From assembly GCA_029990175.1 (NCBI GenBank), contig JARKIP010000035.1, positions 34,982,001 to 35,046,000 on the forward strand: DNA of 64,000 nucleotides, given 5' to 3'. Source of the DNA: Petunia secreta. Its lineage: Eukaryota; Streptophyta; Magnoliopsida; Solanales; Solanaceae. Under the pieces are notes generated by a model. The model was not told where the DNA came from, did not search any database, and saw only the letters and a program-made list of their open reading frames with translations. Position numbers and translations under genes: made by a program. This document shows, piece after piece, positions 39,838 to 50,739 of the stretch. Position 1 is the first letter of the stretch. Each line of letters begins with the position of its first letter.

Positions 39838-40626
39838 TGATAAGATCCAAATTGGAGCCAAAGCGCCAACCATCAAGAGCCGCATGAGAGCACAAAGGAT
39901 ACAAGGCAAGGGCACCGGAGGAGGGTTCGAGAGTGATTTGGAGTCATGGATTTGAGCGCCAATGAGGGAGAACCGGCTACGGACCAAGGAGGAACACTTA
40001 GAGTCCATTTTGAGCCGTTTCCAAGTCTCCCCGGAAGGAGGCGGACCGCCCATTGGACTAGGCGGACCGCCTAGTTGACTACACCTCTCAGGATCTCTGG
40101 CCGCCTACTGCAGAGGCGGACCGCCCATTTTTCCAGGCTGGGCGCCTACTCTGGGCGCCTACTATTCAGGCGGGGCGCCTAGTGTGCTGAAGGCCTATCC
40201 GGGTTTCCTACTTATTTTGAGTGTAATTCCAACTATAGCCCTAAGTGACATGTATTGTTTTGACTAGACTTAGGGGCTATTTAGACATTTTATTTAGAAG
40301 TGTGGTGAACCTATAAATACCACACTTAGTCATTTATTTGAATTAGCTAGTTTTGAAGATAGAATTGAGAGATAGAATAGGCTAGGCCTTTCTTGTTGAA
40401 GCGTTGACTTCATGTATCTCTTACGTTGAATCCATGGTGGATCACCGCTAGTGTGAGTCCCGTTTAATGGTTCAAGTCTCTTCTCCCTTTTGAATCAATC
40501 TATGTGTTTAGTTTGATTCGTTCTTTCTTCTATTTCTATTTTCCCCAATCCCTTACTTTCTTGTTATCTTGTGATTGTTGCTTCCGCATCCTTGTTATTT
40601 TGCTTCCGCGTATTTGGGTCTTATCA
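39838..40626 (+). repeat. E10 5' LTR (789 bp)
   Basis: Starts TGATAAGATCCAAAT and ends ATTTGGGTCTTATCA: a 15-bp terminal inverted repeat with one mismatch. AGGCGGACCGCC-type palindromes at about 40037-40172. Confidence 0.96.
40298..40327 (+). promoter_or_regulatory. TATA box within a 9-bp inverted repeat, E10 5' LTR
   Basis: AAGTGTGGT and ACCACACTT enclose GAACCTATAAAT. The likely core promoter. Confidence 0.65.
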
Positions 40627-41111
40627 TTTGGTATCAGAGCAAGGCTCGGGTTTCGTTCTTACGAATCCACGTTCCTTGTTCATCCTATCTTTACTTTATT
40701 GTTATTGTTCTTGTTCTTGAAGAAAAGAAGAAAAACAAAAAAATTGAAAAAAAGTGAAAATTACAAAAAAATTCTTATTGTTGATTGGATTTGATGATTC
40801 CTTTGGTGTTTGATATCGGGGATTGATCTATGATGATTACCCGTTAATTTGGTACCCTTGTTATATGATTTGGTGTTGAGAATCAAAAGTTGAAAAAAAT
40901 CAAAAACCCCAAAATTGAAAAACCCTTGAATTTGATTGAAATTTCTTGATTTGGATTCGTTATGGATTGGGTGTTGTTATAAATCATTGGGGATTGATTG
41001 GAGTAGTTGAAAACACCATTGGGTACCTTTGGATTGGAAAAAAACACCTTGGAACATCGAAATTTGGGTGCAAAAGGGCCAAAAACCCGTTTTCGGACCG
41101 TGCTGAGAAGC
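40627..41111 (+). other. E10 leader, first part
   Basis: Primer site TGGTATCAGAGCA at 40629-40641 after a TT spacer, A-rich tract about 40720-40770. Ends at the E11 insertion (target GAAGC). Confidence 0.8.
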
Positions 41112-41936
41112 TGATAAGGGGCAAAACACGCGGAAGCTAATCAACGACACAAACAATGCGGAAGCGATAAATAACAAGATAGGTGATATCAAAGATATCG
41201 GGGAAACAAGGATTGGGGAGTCAAGAAACGAGAAGAAAGAACGGATTAATGAATTCAAGACATGAATTAATAATCCAAAAGGGAGAAAGTGAAACTCGAA
41301 CCTTACAATGGACTCAACTAGGTGTCGATCGCCATAGGTTCCAAGTTAACGAGATACATGAAGCCTCGGGCTTCGGACTAGAAAGGCTCGGCCTTCTCTA
41401 ATTCTCTCTTCTCTCTATTCAATTCAAGCTAAAGCTAAACTGAAATGAAGAGCAATTGTGCTATATATACATTTACATTGATAATTGGACAAAAATGGCC
41501 CTGAAGCTGATTCTGCCTCGCTGCTCAATACTTCTTCATCGCGATCGCGCTAAGGATACACGCGATCGCGCAGGCACCCTTTCACATCATCGCGATCGCG
41601 CCAAAGGCTCGCGATCGCGCAGGTTCCAGCATTCCTCAGCCACGCCTTCGCGCTCATTGAGGCGCTGTCGCGCAGACCAATGCAATACTCTTCGCGATCG
41701 CGCAGACAGTGTCGCGATCGCGAAGAACAAAAGTTCTTCCTTAGGCAGTGAGCTCCCAGTTTGCTCCCCTGTTTTGCCCTGTTTTGGGCTGCCCAGTTTC
41801 CTGCCCTGTTTTTCTCCGTCCTCGACGCTCCAATGCATGATCTTCCAAGATGTTCCCGGAGGCCTTGACTCGTATCCGTTGTGCTCTCGAGCTTGGCTTT
41901 TGATGGTTGTCGTTTAGGCCATTTTGCCCCGCATCA
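41112..41936 (-). repeat. E11 3' LTR (825 bp)
   Basis: The body resembles the E1/E8 LTR, but the ends (TGATGCGGGGCAAAA ... TTTTGCCCCTTATCA in sense) resemble those of E7. CGCGATCGCG palindromes at about 41538-41723. Confidence 0.95.
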
Positions 41937-41972
41937 TCCTCCCCTTCTTGAAAGGATTTCGTCCTCGAAATC
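41937..41972 (-). other. E11 polypurine tract and adjacent inverted repeat
   Basis: GATTTCG-AGGA-CGAAATC in sense (41955-41972), followed by the purine tract and the LTR. Noncoding here. Confidence 0.82.
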
Positions 41973-42021
41973 GAACCATCAAAACCTACAATCAAAACAA
42001 GCACAACCAAAACGTCCTACT

Positions 42022-44973
42022 TCACAAGTAGGTTAGCTTAACAAGAATAAGTGCAAGTGGTGTGGAAAACACACTCTTGTGATAGAGCCAAGCGTCAATA
42101 CCTATTGAAAAGCATATGTCCCCAAAGGAGACAACAAAGTCTTGGCTCGACAAGAACAAGCACTCATTTTCAAAACAAGCAAAGAGATCAAAGTCATGCA
42201 ACATGTAGCAATCAAATGTCCGATGACCCCTAAGCTTACCATCAACACACCAAGCCTTCAAATCAATTTTATCACAATGTGACACATCGGCTTTGGCATG
42301 CTCGACACTCAAGGTGTGCTCAACATATGGGATGGAGTAAGTAAGATAGTTCAAGCGACAACTAACATCAAATACTCCACTCCCCTTCTTACGAGCATTA
42401 TTACACACACCAAGAGGTACCTCCTCACCCCCAAATACTACCCCAAGACAACCCTCGTCTCTAGATAAACTCCCAAGGGAGGTCTCAAACAATGGGTTAT
42501 CCATAGAGTTAGGCATTCCAATCCATGGAGGTCCAAACTCACACTCTACTCTGGCTTGATACAATTCACCATTTTCATCGAAGTTGCTCTCATACAAAGG
42601 GTTAGTATAGGCATACTTCTCAAGTTCATTGGCAAGCAAAGGTGAAGTTCTCAAACTAGAGACAACATCGACACTTGAGGAGTCATCGAACACAAGTCGA
42701 TCTATCTCATTCTCAAGAGACTCCTCAAGGTTACAACCTTCCTCACTACGACACAAGATACCACCACTAGCAAATAAGCAATCAAAGGGAAGAATAGGAT
42801 AATCATGCAATTCATCTTCTCCTTTATCAAACATGGGTGGGGTGTCATAACAAGGTTCACAAGCAAGGTCAACTTCAATATTTTCACTAAAGAGAGGTTC
42901 AATGAAAACCGAGCTCACATCATGATGTGGCTTTTCAACCCTCTCAACTAGTGGTTCAATTTCACACACAAGTTGACCCGAAGGCTCTACACTAGTTGCA
43001 AACACATTATACTCATGCAAATCATCAACTAGCATAGAGTTGTTACCAACAAGATTACAAGACAAGGAAGTTTCATGCTTAAGGGAAGAAGGACTATCAC
43101 ATACCTTTGAGTCGCACTCGGGCTCACTCAATGTACTTGAAAGATCATGGGTAGTTCCTTCACCTTGTAGCTCACATTCGGCATCTCCTTCACCTTGTCT
43201 GTCCATCACGGAACATGGTTGAGGCTCCATCGGTTTGCCTCCAAGAATCCCTACACAAGAATTCAAACAAGTAGAAGAAAAAGCAAAAGGGTTAAGGTTA
43301 GAATAAGGGGTGCCCTCACTCTCATTTTTTCTTTTTCCCTCTTTCTTTTCCCTCATTTTCTTTTCAAGGTCGGGTGTAGATTCGGGTGGTGACAACCCAC
43401 TCACATCACTCATCACAACCTCTCCTTTTTCCACTCGAGAGTTGTCACCGGTCGCTCCCTTACTCCTCTCTATCTTTTGTCTCTCAAATTCGGGCGAATT
43501 GGGACGAGGCCCGAGAATGCCCATGGCCGGAGTAGGTGGACTTTTTACATCAACCCGGAATCTAGGACTTGGAGACTCATCACTTGAGGTCTCCTTCTTC
43601 TTTGTTGATGAACCACTTGATTTTGCAATTTGTAGTTGGTTCACCTTGTTGACAATTGCCAACTCTTTTCTAGCACTTGTCCCACCAATTCTTGTAATTG
43701 TAGGACTTCTCGTTTGCACCTTTTCAACCATGGAATGAAGTTCTTGCTCCTTGCTCCTTTGCATAGCCATAGAAGGTGCACTAGTAGGCACTTGGCTCTT
43801 CGCCCGGTAAGGCACAAAGTCATAAACTCTTTGCCCTACGCCCACAAGATACGTACCCTTCACCACACTATATTGCACCCTCTTCCCCTCCTACCACGGC
43901 TCACCCATCCATACATCAACATGACGCATGGGATACACGTCACACCAAACATAGCATTTATAACCTCTATGAGATATGAGTACCCGAGCCTCCTTAGAAA
44001 CCCACACTCCATCATACTCATAAGGATGCTCTAGCTTATGGCATGGTATCCTAAGCCTATCAACCAAAGAGGTGCTAATACAATTGGCATCGGTACCACC
44101 AATCTTGAGCAAGTATCCATCAATTCCATCTACCCCAACAACGAACCTACATCTACCCAAGTCTTGCACATTGGCACCCAAATGAGAATTTGGACGCCCA
44201 CAAGTGTCAACACCAACAACTTGGGTCTTCCTTATCCCTCCACTAGTGGCATCACCACTAGAACAACCTCCACTTCCCGTCACCCTCCCAACATTAGAAA
44301 TGTTGTTGGAAGTCGAGGAAGGAACCTTGCCATGGAACCCATAAGTGCCTCTCGCCTTGGTTCCATAGCCCATAGCACTACTCCTACTACAACCATCCAC
44401 GCCCCTCACGGCATATAACCCCGTTGTAGCAAAAGCAACACCATCTCTCAAACCAACCTCCACATGGGAATTAGAAGCATTAGGTCGCTTAGCGTACCTA
44501 GAAGATGCAAGCTTCTCCTTCCCCATGGAACAACCACCACCACCTCCCATACTAATGGAAGGTCCTCTACTACTCCCTTGTACACCGTTAGCAACACTAA
44601 GAGAAGATGCATAAGAATAATCCATATGTTCAACATCATCATCAACTCTATCTATGTCACTACCATCAATATCAAATTCTTCACAAGAAGAGTAAGTAGG
44701 ATCATCATACCTTGAAGCGTCACCATTCTCGGGTTCTTGACTAGAAGCATTAGATTCATCAAATTCATCTTCGTGAGCTTCATAGTCGTCATCAACCTCA
44801 CGATCATCATAGTGAACCTCTTCATCTTCATAGGAGCCATGGTTTCCATCATCAAAGTAATGGCCATCATCCTCACCGTAGGAACCATAGTCTCCATCAT
44901 CACCATACGAGTCATAGCAACTCGCATCATCGCCACATGAGCCATAATCTACTCCATCATCAATATCCGACAT
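42022..44973 (-). pseudogene. Asp/Gly/Tyr-rich, inactive protease-like and X-module ORF with one internal stop
   Basis: ATG at 44973. The frame is open for 984 codons apart from one TAG at 43891-43893, where E8 has TTG (Leu) just after the conserved GEPW motif. Upstream of the stop: acidic N-terminus, Gly-rich stretch and the protease-like domain with LKIGGTDAN (about 44074-44112), again without the catalytic Asp. Downstream: X module with all main motifs. Its C-terminal part is about 34 codons shorter than in E8. A truncated 360-residue product ending right after the protease-like domain is possible. I treat it as a recent pseudogene because only one base explains the break. Confidence 0.87.
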
Positions 44974-46076
44974 TGTTGCAATCACCAAAGAACAAAACCT
45001 CCCAAAAGTCACTCCCTCACGTGTATCACTCAATATATGTACACTCAAGAGCGAGGCCTTATCAACTTGGGAACCAAGGTAATCACAACTAGCATGTCCA
45101 AGTTAAAGTCCGGAATGGAATTAATGAGACTCGATGTACGGACGGCTATTTAAAGTGCGCACTTGAGGCCAAAAGGAGTTCTACGACTCTTCTTTGAATT
45201 CTAGTCTCCTCTACGCACGAATACCTAATACGTTAAAGGATTAGTGTCTTTCAAGTAGGCCAATTACCTTCAAAACACTAACCAAGAGGTACGGTAGAAA
45301 ACGGGACACAAAAGATTCGACTCGAATCGGCACCAAACGGATTTGGAATCGGATGAAAATTTGTTTGTGATCTACAAACTCATCATATTTAATGGTCCAA
45401 TTGGAGTCATGATGTTTGGAAACTGTTCGGAAGCCGTTGCGAACGTTCTGTCCCAAAACTGGAATTCTGAAATTTTTTTGTTCTTCGCTATCGCGACCAG
45501 ACGCGCGCGATCGCGAAGGGTTAATTTTTCAAAAAATAATTTTGTTCTTCGCTATCGCGAAATTGCTCTTCGCGATCGCGAAGGGTTAATTTCTGCGATT
45601 TCACAGCAGCTCAAAAACGGGTTTTTGGGCGATTTTGGCCAAATTTTTGGCTCGATTTCAACCCGAAACACAAAACCAACGATACCCAAAGGTGTATACA
45701 ACTATAACAACCAATCCCCAATAGTTTTCAACTCCAAACAAACAACAACAAGCTTCGATTCAAGATTGAAGCGTTTTCAAGAAATTTTCAAACTTTTGGA
45801 TTTTGATTTTGGAAATTTTGATTCGTAACACCAAAACACGAGATATAGGTATCAAAACGACGGGAATACAATAAGGAACAAACCCCACTACTTTTTAACA
45901 CTCGGGGACTCGTATCCAACCCGCTCAACCAAATTTTGTCAAGTTTTCTAGTTTTTCAATTTTTTTGTTTTTCTTCAATTTTTCAAGAACAACACAACAA
46001 CAACAATGATACTAACATATGGAACAAGGAACGGGGGTTTGTAAGAACATAACCCGAGCCTTGCTCTGATACCAAC
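44974..46076 (-). other. E11 5' leader
   Basis: Primer site 46062-46074, A-rich tract, CGATCGCG palindromes about 45487-45590, hairpin 45241-45281 (TTAGTGT/ACACTAA). Very similar to the E1 and E8 leaders. Confidence 0.77.
46062..46074 (-). other. Primer-binding site (initiator tRNA-Met) of E11
   Basis: TGGTATCAGAGCA on the minus strand, GT spacer to the LTR end. Confidence 0.92.
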
Positions 46077-46901
46077 TGATAAGGGGCAAAACACGCGGAA
46101 GCTAATCAACGACACAAACAATGCGGAAGCGATAAATAACAAGATAGGTGATATCAAAGATATCGGGGAAACAAGGATTGGGGAGTCAAGAAACGAGAAG
46201 AAAGAACGGATTAATGAATTCAAGACATGAATTAATAATCCAAAAGGGAGAAAGTGAAACTCGAACCTTACAATGGACTCAACTAGGTGTCGATCGCCAT
46301 AGGTTCCAAGTTAACGAGATACATGAAGCCTCGGGCTTCGGACTAGAAAGGCTCGGCCTTCTCTAATTCTCTCTTCTCTCTATTCAATTCAAGCTAAAGC
46401 TAAACTGAAATGAAGAGCAATTGTGCTATATATACATTTACATTGATAATTGGACAAAAATGGCCCTGAAGCTGATTCTGCCTCGCTGCTCAATACTTCT
46501 TCATCGCGATCGCGCTAAGGATACACGCGATCGCGCAGGCACCCTTTCACATCATCGCGATCGCGCCAAAGGCTCGCGATCGCGCAGGTTCCAGCATTCC
46601 TCAGCCACGCCTTCGCGCTCATTGAGGCGCTGTCGCGAAGACCAATGCAATACTCTTCGCGATCGCGCAGACAGTGTCGCGATCGCGAAGAACAAAAGTT
46701 CTTCCTTAGGCAGTGAGCTCCCAGTTTGCTCCCCTGTTTTGCCCTGTTTTGGGCTGCCCAGTTTCCTGCCCTGTTTTTCTCCGTCCTCGACGCTCCAATG
46801 CATGATCTTCCAAGATGTTCCCGGAGGCCTTGACTCGTATCCGTTGTGCTCTCGAGCTTGGCTTTTGATGGTTGTCGTTTAGGCCATTTTGCCCCGCATC
46901 A
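46077..46901 (-). repeat. E11 5' LTR (825 bp)
   Basis: Pair of 41112-41936. TATATATA at 46427-46434. CGCGATCGCG cluster at about 46503-46690. Confidence 0.95.
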
Positions 46902-47464
46902 GAAGCCCAGTAGGCGGACCGCCTACTCCTAAGAGGTGGACCGCCTCTTTTCATGCTACTCTCTGGATTTTGAGTAGGCGGGGCGCCCACTTTACAGAGG
47001 CGGACCGCCTACTCCTGGGAGGCCTCCGTTTGGCTTCGTTTCGTGTCTTTTTGTGATCCGTTTGCTTCCGTACCTCTTGGTTAGTGTTTCTAAGGTATTA
47101 GTCCTACTTTATTAACACTAATCTTTGATTCCTTAGGGTGTTGTGTGTCTTGAAGTCTTTACTTAAAGTCGTAGAATTTGCTTGCTTCAAGTGCGCACTA
47201 AACTAGCTTCCGTTCATCGAGTCGCATTAACTCCATTCCGAACCGTTACTTGGGTGCATTAGTTGATTGGTCTTGCCATTGTGATTACTAAGAGACAAGA
47301 AGGTCTTGAGTGGAAAAAGGCTTGAGTGGTGAGAACAATAGAGAGGTCATAAAAGCCAACGACCTTGAGTGTATACACGAGAGGAAAGAAAATTGAGTGA
47401 CATCTCTTGAGTGATACACGTGAGGGAGTGAACTTGTGAGGTCCTTAACTCTTTGGTTACAACT
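46902..47464 (+). other. E10 leader, second part
   Basis: Starts with the duplicated GAAGC, then AGGCGGACCGCC-type palindromes (46912-47015), the hairpin 47081-47121 (perfect arms TTAGTGTT/AACACTAA; inner AGGTA/TACTT) and about 340 bases to the ATG. Confidence 0.77.
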
Positions 47465-50400
47465 ATGGCATCGGATGACGATTGTGGAGGGTATGACTCA
47501 TGCGGAGATGATGGAGACTATGGTTCCTATGATGGTGATGATGGGTATTGCTATGACGATTCGGGGAACCACGGCTCCTATGATGATGAAGTGGGTCACT
47601 ATGTTGATTATGAAGATGAAGAAGACTATGGGGCTTTCGAAGATGAATGTGAAGAATCTTATGCTCCAAGTCAAGAATATGAAGATAGTGACGCTTCAAG
47701 GTATGATGATCCTACTTACTCTTCTTGTGATGAATTTGAACATGATGGTAGTGACGTAGAGAGAATTGATGATGAGGTTGATTATGCGGATTATGCATAT
47801 GCATCTTCTCTTGATGTTGCTTGTGGTGTGCAAGAGAGTGGTAGAGGACCTTCCATTAGTATGGGAGGTGGTGGTGGTTGTTCCATGGGAAATGGGAGGT
47901 TTGCATCTTCTAGTTCCCATGTGAAGGGTGAAAGGAGAAATGGTATTGCTCTTGCCGATACGGGGGTGCATCGCTCTAGTAGTGGTGGTAGGAGTGGTGC
48001 TATGGGCTATGGAACCAGGGCGAGAAGCAATTATGGGTTCCATAGTGGTACTCCTTCCCCGACTTTCAACAACGCTTCTAATGTTGGAAGAGTGACGGGA
48101 AGTGGAGGTTATCCTAGTGGTGTTGCTAGGAGAGGAGGATTGAGGAAGATCCAAGTTGATAGTGATGGATATCATGAAGTTCCAAGATCTTACTTGGATG
48201 ATCCTATACTACACTTGGGTCTAAGGAGGTTTCTTGTTGAGGTGGACGGTATTGGAGGGTACTTGCTCAAGATTGGTAACACCGATACCAATTGCATTAG
48301 TACCTCGGTGGTTGATGAGCTAAGGCTACCTTGCTATGCCTTGGAGTATCCTTATGACTACTACGGAGTGTGGGTTTCCAAGCAAGCTCGGGTGTGCATA
48401 TCTCATGGAGGTTATTGGGGTTATATGTGGTGTCATGTGTACCCCATGCAACATTGTCATGTGTGGTTAGGTGAGTCATGGTTGCAAAGCAAGATGGTGC
48501 GATATAGTAATGTGAATGATAAGTATTACCTCGGCCAAGGCCCAAAGATTTATGACTTTGAGCCTATTGGGGTAAAGATCAAGTCACCTCCTAGTGTACC
48601 TCCTAGGTCTATGCAAAGGGAAAAGGAGCAAGAACCTCATCCTATGGTTGAAAGAGTGCAAACAAGAAGTCCTACAATCACGAGCAACGGTGGGACTAGT
48701 GCAAGAAAACAGTTGACAATTGTCGACAAGGTGAACCCCAAGCCACAAGCTCCAAAGCCAAGTGGTTCACCAACAAAGAAGAAAGAGATCTCAAGTGATG
48801 AGTCTCTTAGTCCTAGATTCCGGGTGGATGTTAAAAGTCCACCTACTCCGGTTATGGGTATTCTTGGGCCTCGTCCCAATTCACCCGAATTTGAGAGACA
48901 AAAGATTGAGAGGAGTAAGGGAGTGACCGGTGACATTCCTCGAGTGGAAAAAGGAGAGGATGTGTTGAGTGATGTGAGTGGAATGTCACCACCCGAATCT
49001 ACACCTAACCTTGAAAAGAAAATGAGAGAAAAGAAAGAGGGAAAAAAGAGTGAGGACACCCCTTATTCTAACCTTAACCCTTTATCTTTTTCTCCTATTC
49101 TTGTGAATGCTTGTGTAGGTACTCTTGGAGGCAAAGCAATGGAGCCTCAATCATGTCCCAAGAAGGATAGACAAGGTGAAGAAACTCTTCAATGTGAGCT
49201 TCAAGGTGAAGAGACAATCCATGACATTTCAAATGCATTGAGTGAGCAAGATGGCCACTTAGAGGTAAGTGATAGTTCTTCCCTTGAACATGTTACTTCC
49301 TTGTCTTATGGTAGTGTTTGTGGTAACTCAACACTAGTTGATGATTTGTATGATTACAATGTGTTTGCAACTAGTGTAGAGTCAAATGGTCAACTTGTGT
49401 GTGATTGTGAACCACTAGTTGAGAGGGATGATAAGCCACATCATGATGTGAGCTCGGATTTCATTGAACCTCTCATTAGTGAAGGATGTGTAGTTGACCC
49501 TATTTGTGATCCTTGTTATGACACTCCACCTATATTTGATAAAGGGGAAAATGAGTTGAATGAATACCCTATCCTCTCCCTTGATGAATTGCTTGATAAT
49601 GGTGGGCCTATGTGTTGTAGTGAGGTTTGTAGTGACCTTGAGGAGTCCCTAGTGAATGAGATGGATCGAATTGTTTTCAATGACTCCTCGGGTGAGAGTG
49701 AAGAACCTAGTCTTGATACCATGTTTTTGGATTACCATGAATTTGAAGTGCATGCTTTTACATTTCCATTGTGTGAACATGATCTCATTTGTGGTAGCGA
49801 ATTGTATCGGACTAGGATTGGCAATAGAATAGAACCTCCATGGTTTGAAAAGTTAGACTCTATGGATGATCCATTATTTGGAACTCCAAGTGGGATGAGT
49901 GGTCTTGATTTTGGTTGTGTTAAACCATCTTCTAGTAGTCCTAACCTTCATTGTGTGGACTATAATGATGAAGGGCCAATTTTGGAGACCTTCCTTTGGA
50001 GTTTGGCTAGTGAGGAAGATTGTCTTGGAGTTGGAATGGGAGGAGGGGAAGTCACTCTTGCTGTGTGTAAGAGTGCTTCCAAGAAGGGGAGTGGAGTATT
50101 CGATGTTAGTTGCCGCTTGAATTATGTTGCTTACTCCATCCCATATGTTGAACACACCTTGAGTGTTGAGCATGCCAAAGCTCGATGTGATGACCATAAG
50201 CTTGGAGGTCATAAGGAACTTAGTTGCTTAATCTTGCATGTTCCATATCATATTGATCTCTTTGCTTGTTATGGTAGTGAGTACTTGTCGTTGTTGAGCC
50301 GAGAACTTGTTATTTTCTTTGGGAACATAAGCTTCTTGATTAGTATTGATGCTTGGCTCTATCATAAAAGTGTGATTTTCACATCACTTGTACTCACTCT

Positions 50401-50503
50401 TGTTGGACTTTCCTACTCTTGTAGTGGGAAGTTTTGGTGTGTTCTTATTGGGCTTAGGGATCATAGGAATTTTAATGGCTTGATCTTGCATATTCTCTAT
50501 TGA
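47465..50503 (+). CDS. Asp/Gly/Tyr-rich protein with inactive protease-like domain and X module, 1012 aa, intact (divergent from E8)
   Basis: ATG at 47465 (MASDDD). Same layout as E8 with clear sequence divergence: acidic D/Y/G-rich start, SISMGGGGG, protease-like domain with LKIGNTDTN in place of IIDSGSCAN (about 48263-48300) and GESW, linker with PTKKKE, then the X module: KIERSKG, DVSGMSPP, HHDVSS, CYDTPP, RTRIGN..EPPW, KKGSGV, IDAWLYHKSV. The same catalytic residue is missing as in E8, E1 and E11, so the loss predates the split of these families. The C-terminus is changed by a local tandem duplication (50196-50665) that adds about 30 residues after the usual end. Its LTR and leader carry the other palindrome type (AGGCGGACCGCCT) than E8. 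Function unknown. Confidence 0.87.
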   Translation: MASDDDCGGYDSCGDDGDYGSYDGDDGYCYDDSGNHGSYDDEVGHYVDYEDEEDYGAFEDECEESYAPSQEYEDSDASRYDDPTYSSCDEFEHDGSDVERIDDEVDYADYAYASSLDVACGVQESGRGPSISMGGGGGCSMGNGRFASSSSHVKGERRNGIALADTGVHRSSSGGRSGAMGYGTRARSNYGFHSGTPSPTFNNASNVGRVTGSGGYPSGVARRGGLRKIQVDSDGYHEVPRSYLDDPILHLGLRRFLVEVDGIGGYLLKIGNTDTNCISTSVVDELRLPCYALEYPYDYYGVWVSKQARVCISHGGYWGYMWCHVYPMQHCHVWLGESWLQSKMVRYSNVNDKYYLGQGPKIYDFEPIGVKIKSPPSVPPRSMQREKEQEPHPMVERVQTRSPTITSNGGTSARKQLTIVDKVNPKPQAPKPSGSPTKKKEISSDESLSPRFRVDVKSPPTPVMGILGPRPNSPEFERQKIERSKGVTGDIPRVEKGEDVLSDVSGMSPPESTPNLEKKMREKKEGKKSEDTPYSNLNPLSFSPILVNACVGTLGGKAMEPQSCPKKDRQGEETLQCELQGEETIHDISNALSEQDGHLEVSDSSSLEHVTSLSYGSVCGNSTLVDDLYDYNVFATSVESNGQLVCDCEPLVERDDKPHHDVSSDFIEPLISEGCVVDPICDPCYDTPPIFDKGENELNEYPILSLDELLDNGGPMCCSEVCSDLEESLVNEMDRIVFNDSSGESEEPSLDTMFLDYHEFEVHAFTFPLCEHDLICGSELYRTRIGNRIEPPWFEKLDSMDDPLFGTPSGMSGLDFGCVKPSSSSPNLHCVDYNDEGPILETFLWSLASEEDCLGVGMGGGEVTLAVCKSASKKGSGVFDVSCRLNYVAYSIPYVEHTLSVEHAKARCDDHKLGGHKELSCLILHVPYHIDLFACYGSEYLSLLSRELVIFFGNISFLISIDAWLYHKSVIFTSLVLTLVGLSYSCSGKFWCVLIGLRDHRNFNGLILHILY

Positions 50504-50665
50504 TCTCCTTGATGAATCATGCATTGAGTGTACCCATTGGGGAAGCCAAGTGCTTGTTGTTTTCTTCGGAAACATGAGCTTTATCATTGTTATTGATGCT
50601 TGGCTATACCATAAGAGTGTGTTTTCCCACACTTTTGACACTAACCTACTCTTGTAGTGGGAAGC
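50196..50665 (+). repeat. Tandem duplication of the X-module 3' coding end in E10
   Basis: About 240 bases encoding the IDAWLYHKSV tail (50196-50440) are followed by a diverged second copy (about 50452-50665) with GATGCTTGGCTATACCATAA and the same CCTACTCTTGTAGTGGGAAG end. The first copy is in the ORF. The ORF stops at 50503, early in the second copy. Confidence 0.8.
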
Positions 50666-50703
50666 TTTGTTTGTGCTTGTTTTGAATGTAGGCTTGATGG
50701 TTT

Positions 50704-50739
50704 GATTTCGAGGACGAAATCCTTTCAAGAAGGGGAGGA
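50704..50739 (+). other. E10 polypurine tract and adjacent inverted repeat
   Basis: GATTTCG-AGGA-CGAAATC (50704-50721) and AAGAAGGGGAGGA before the LTR. Noncoding here. Confidence 0.85.

Larger units (their letters stand above)
41112..46901 (-). mobile_element. E11: X-module element with one nonsense mutation, inserted in the E10 leader
   Basis: 3' LTR 41112-41936, ORF, leader, primer site, 5' LTR 46077-46901. Both LTRs are 825 bp with one difference seen by eye. The target duplication is GAAGC (41107-41111 and 46902-46906). Confidence 0.97.
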
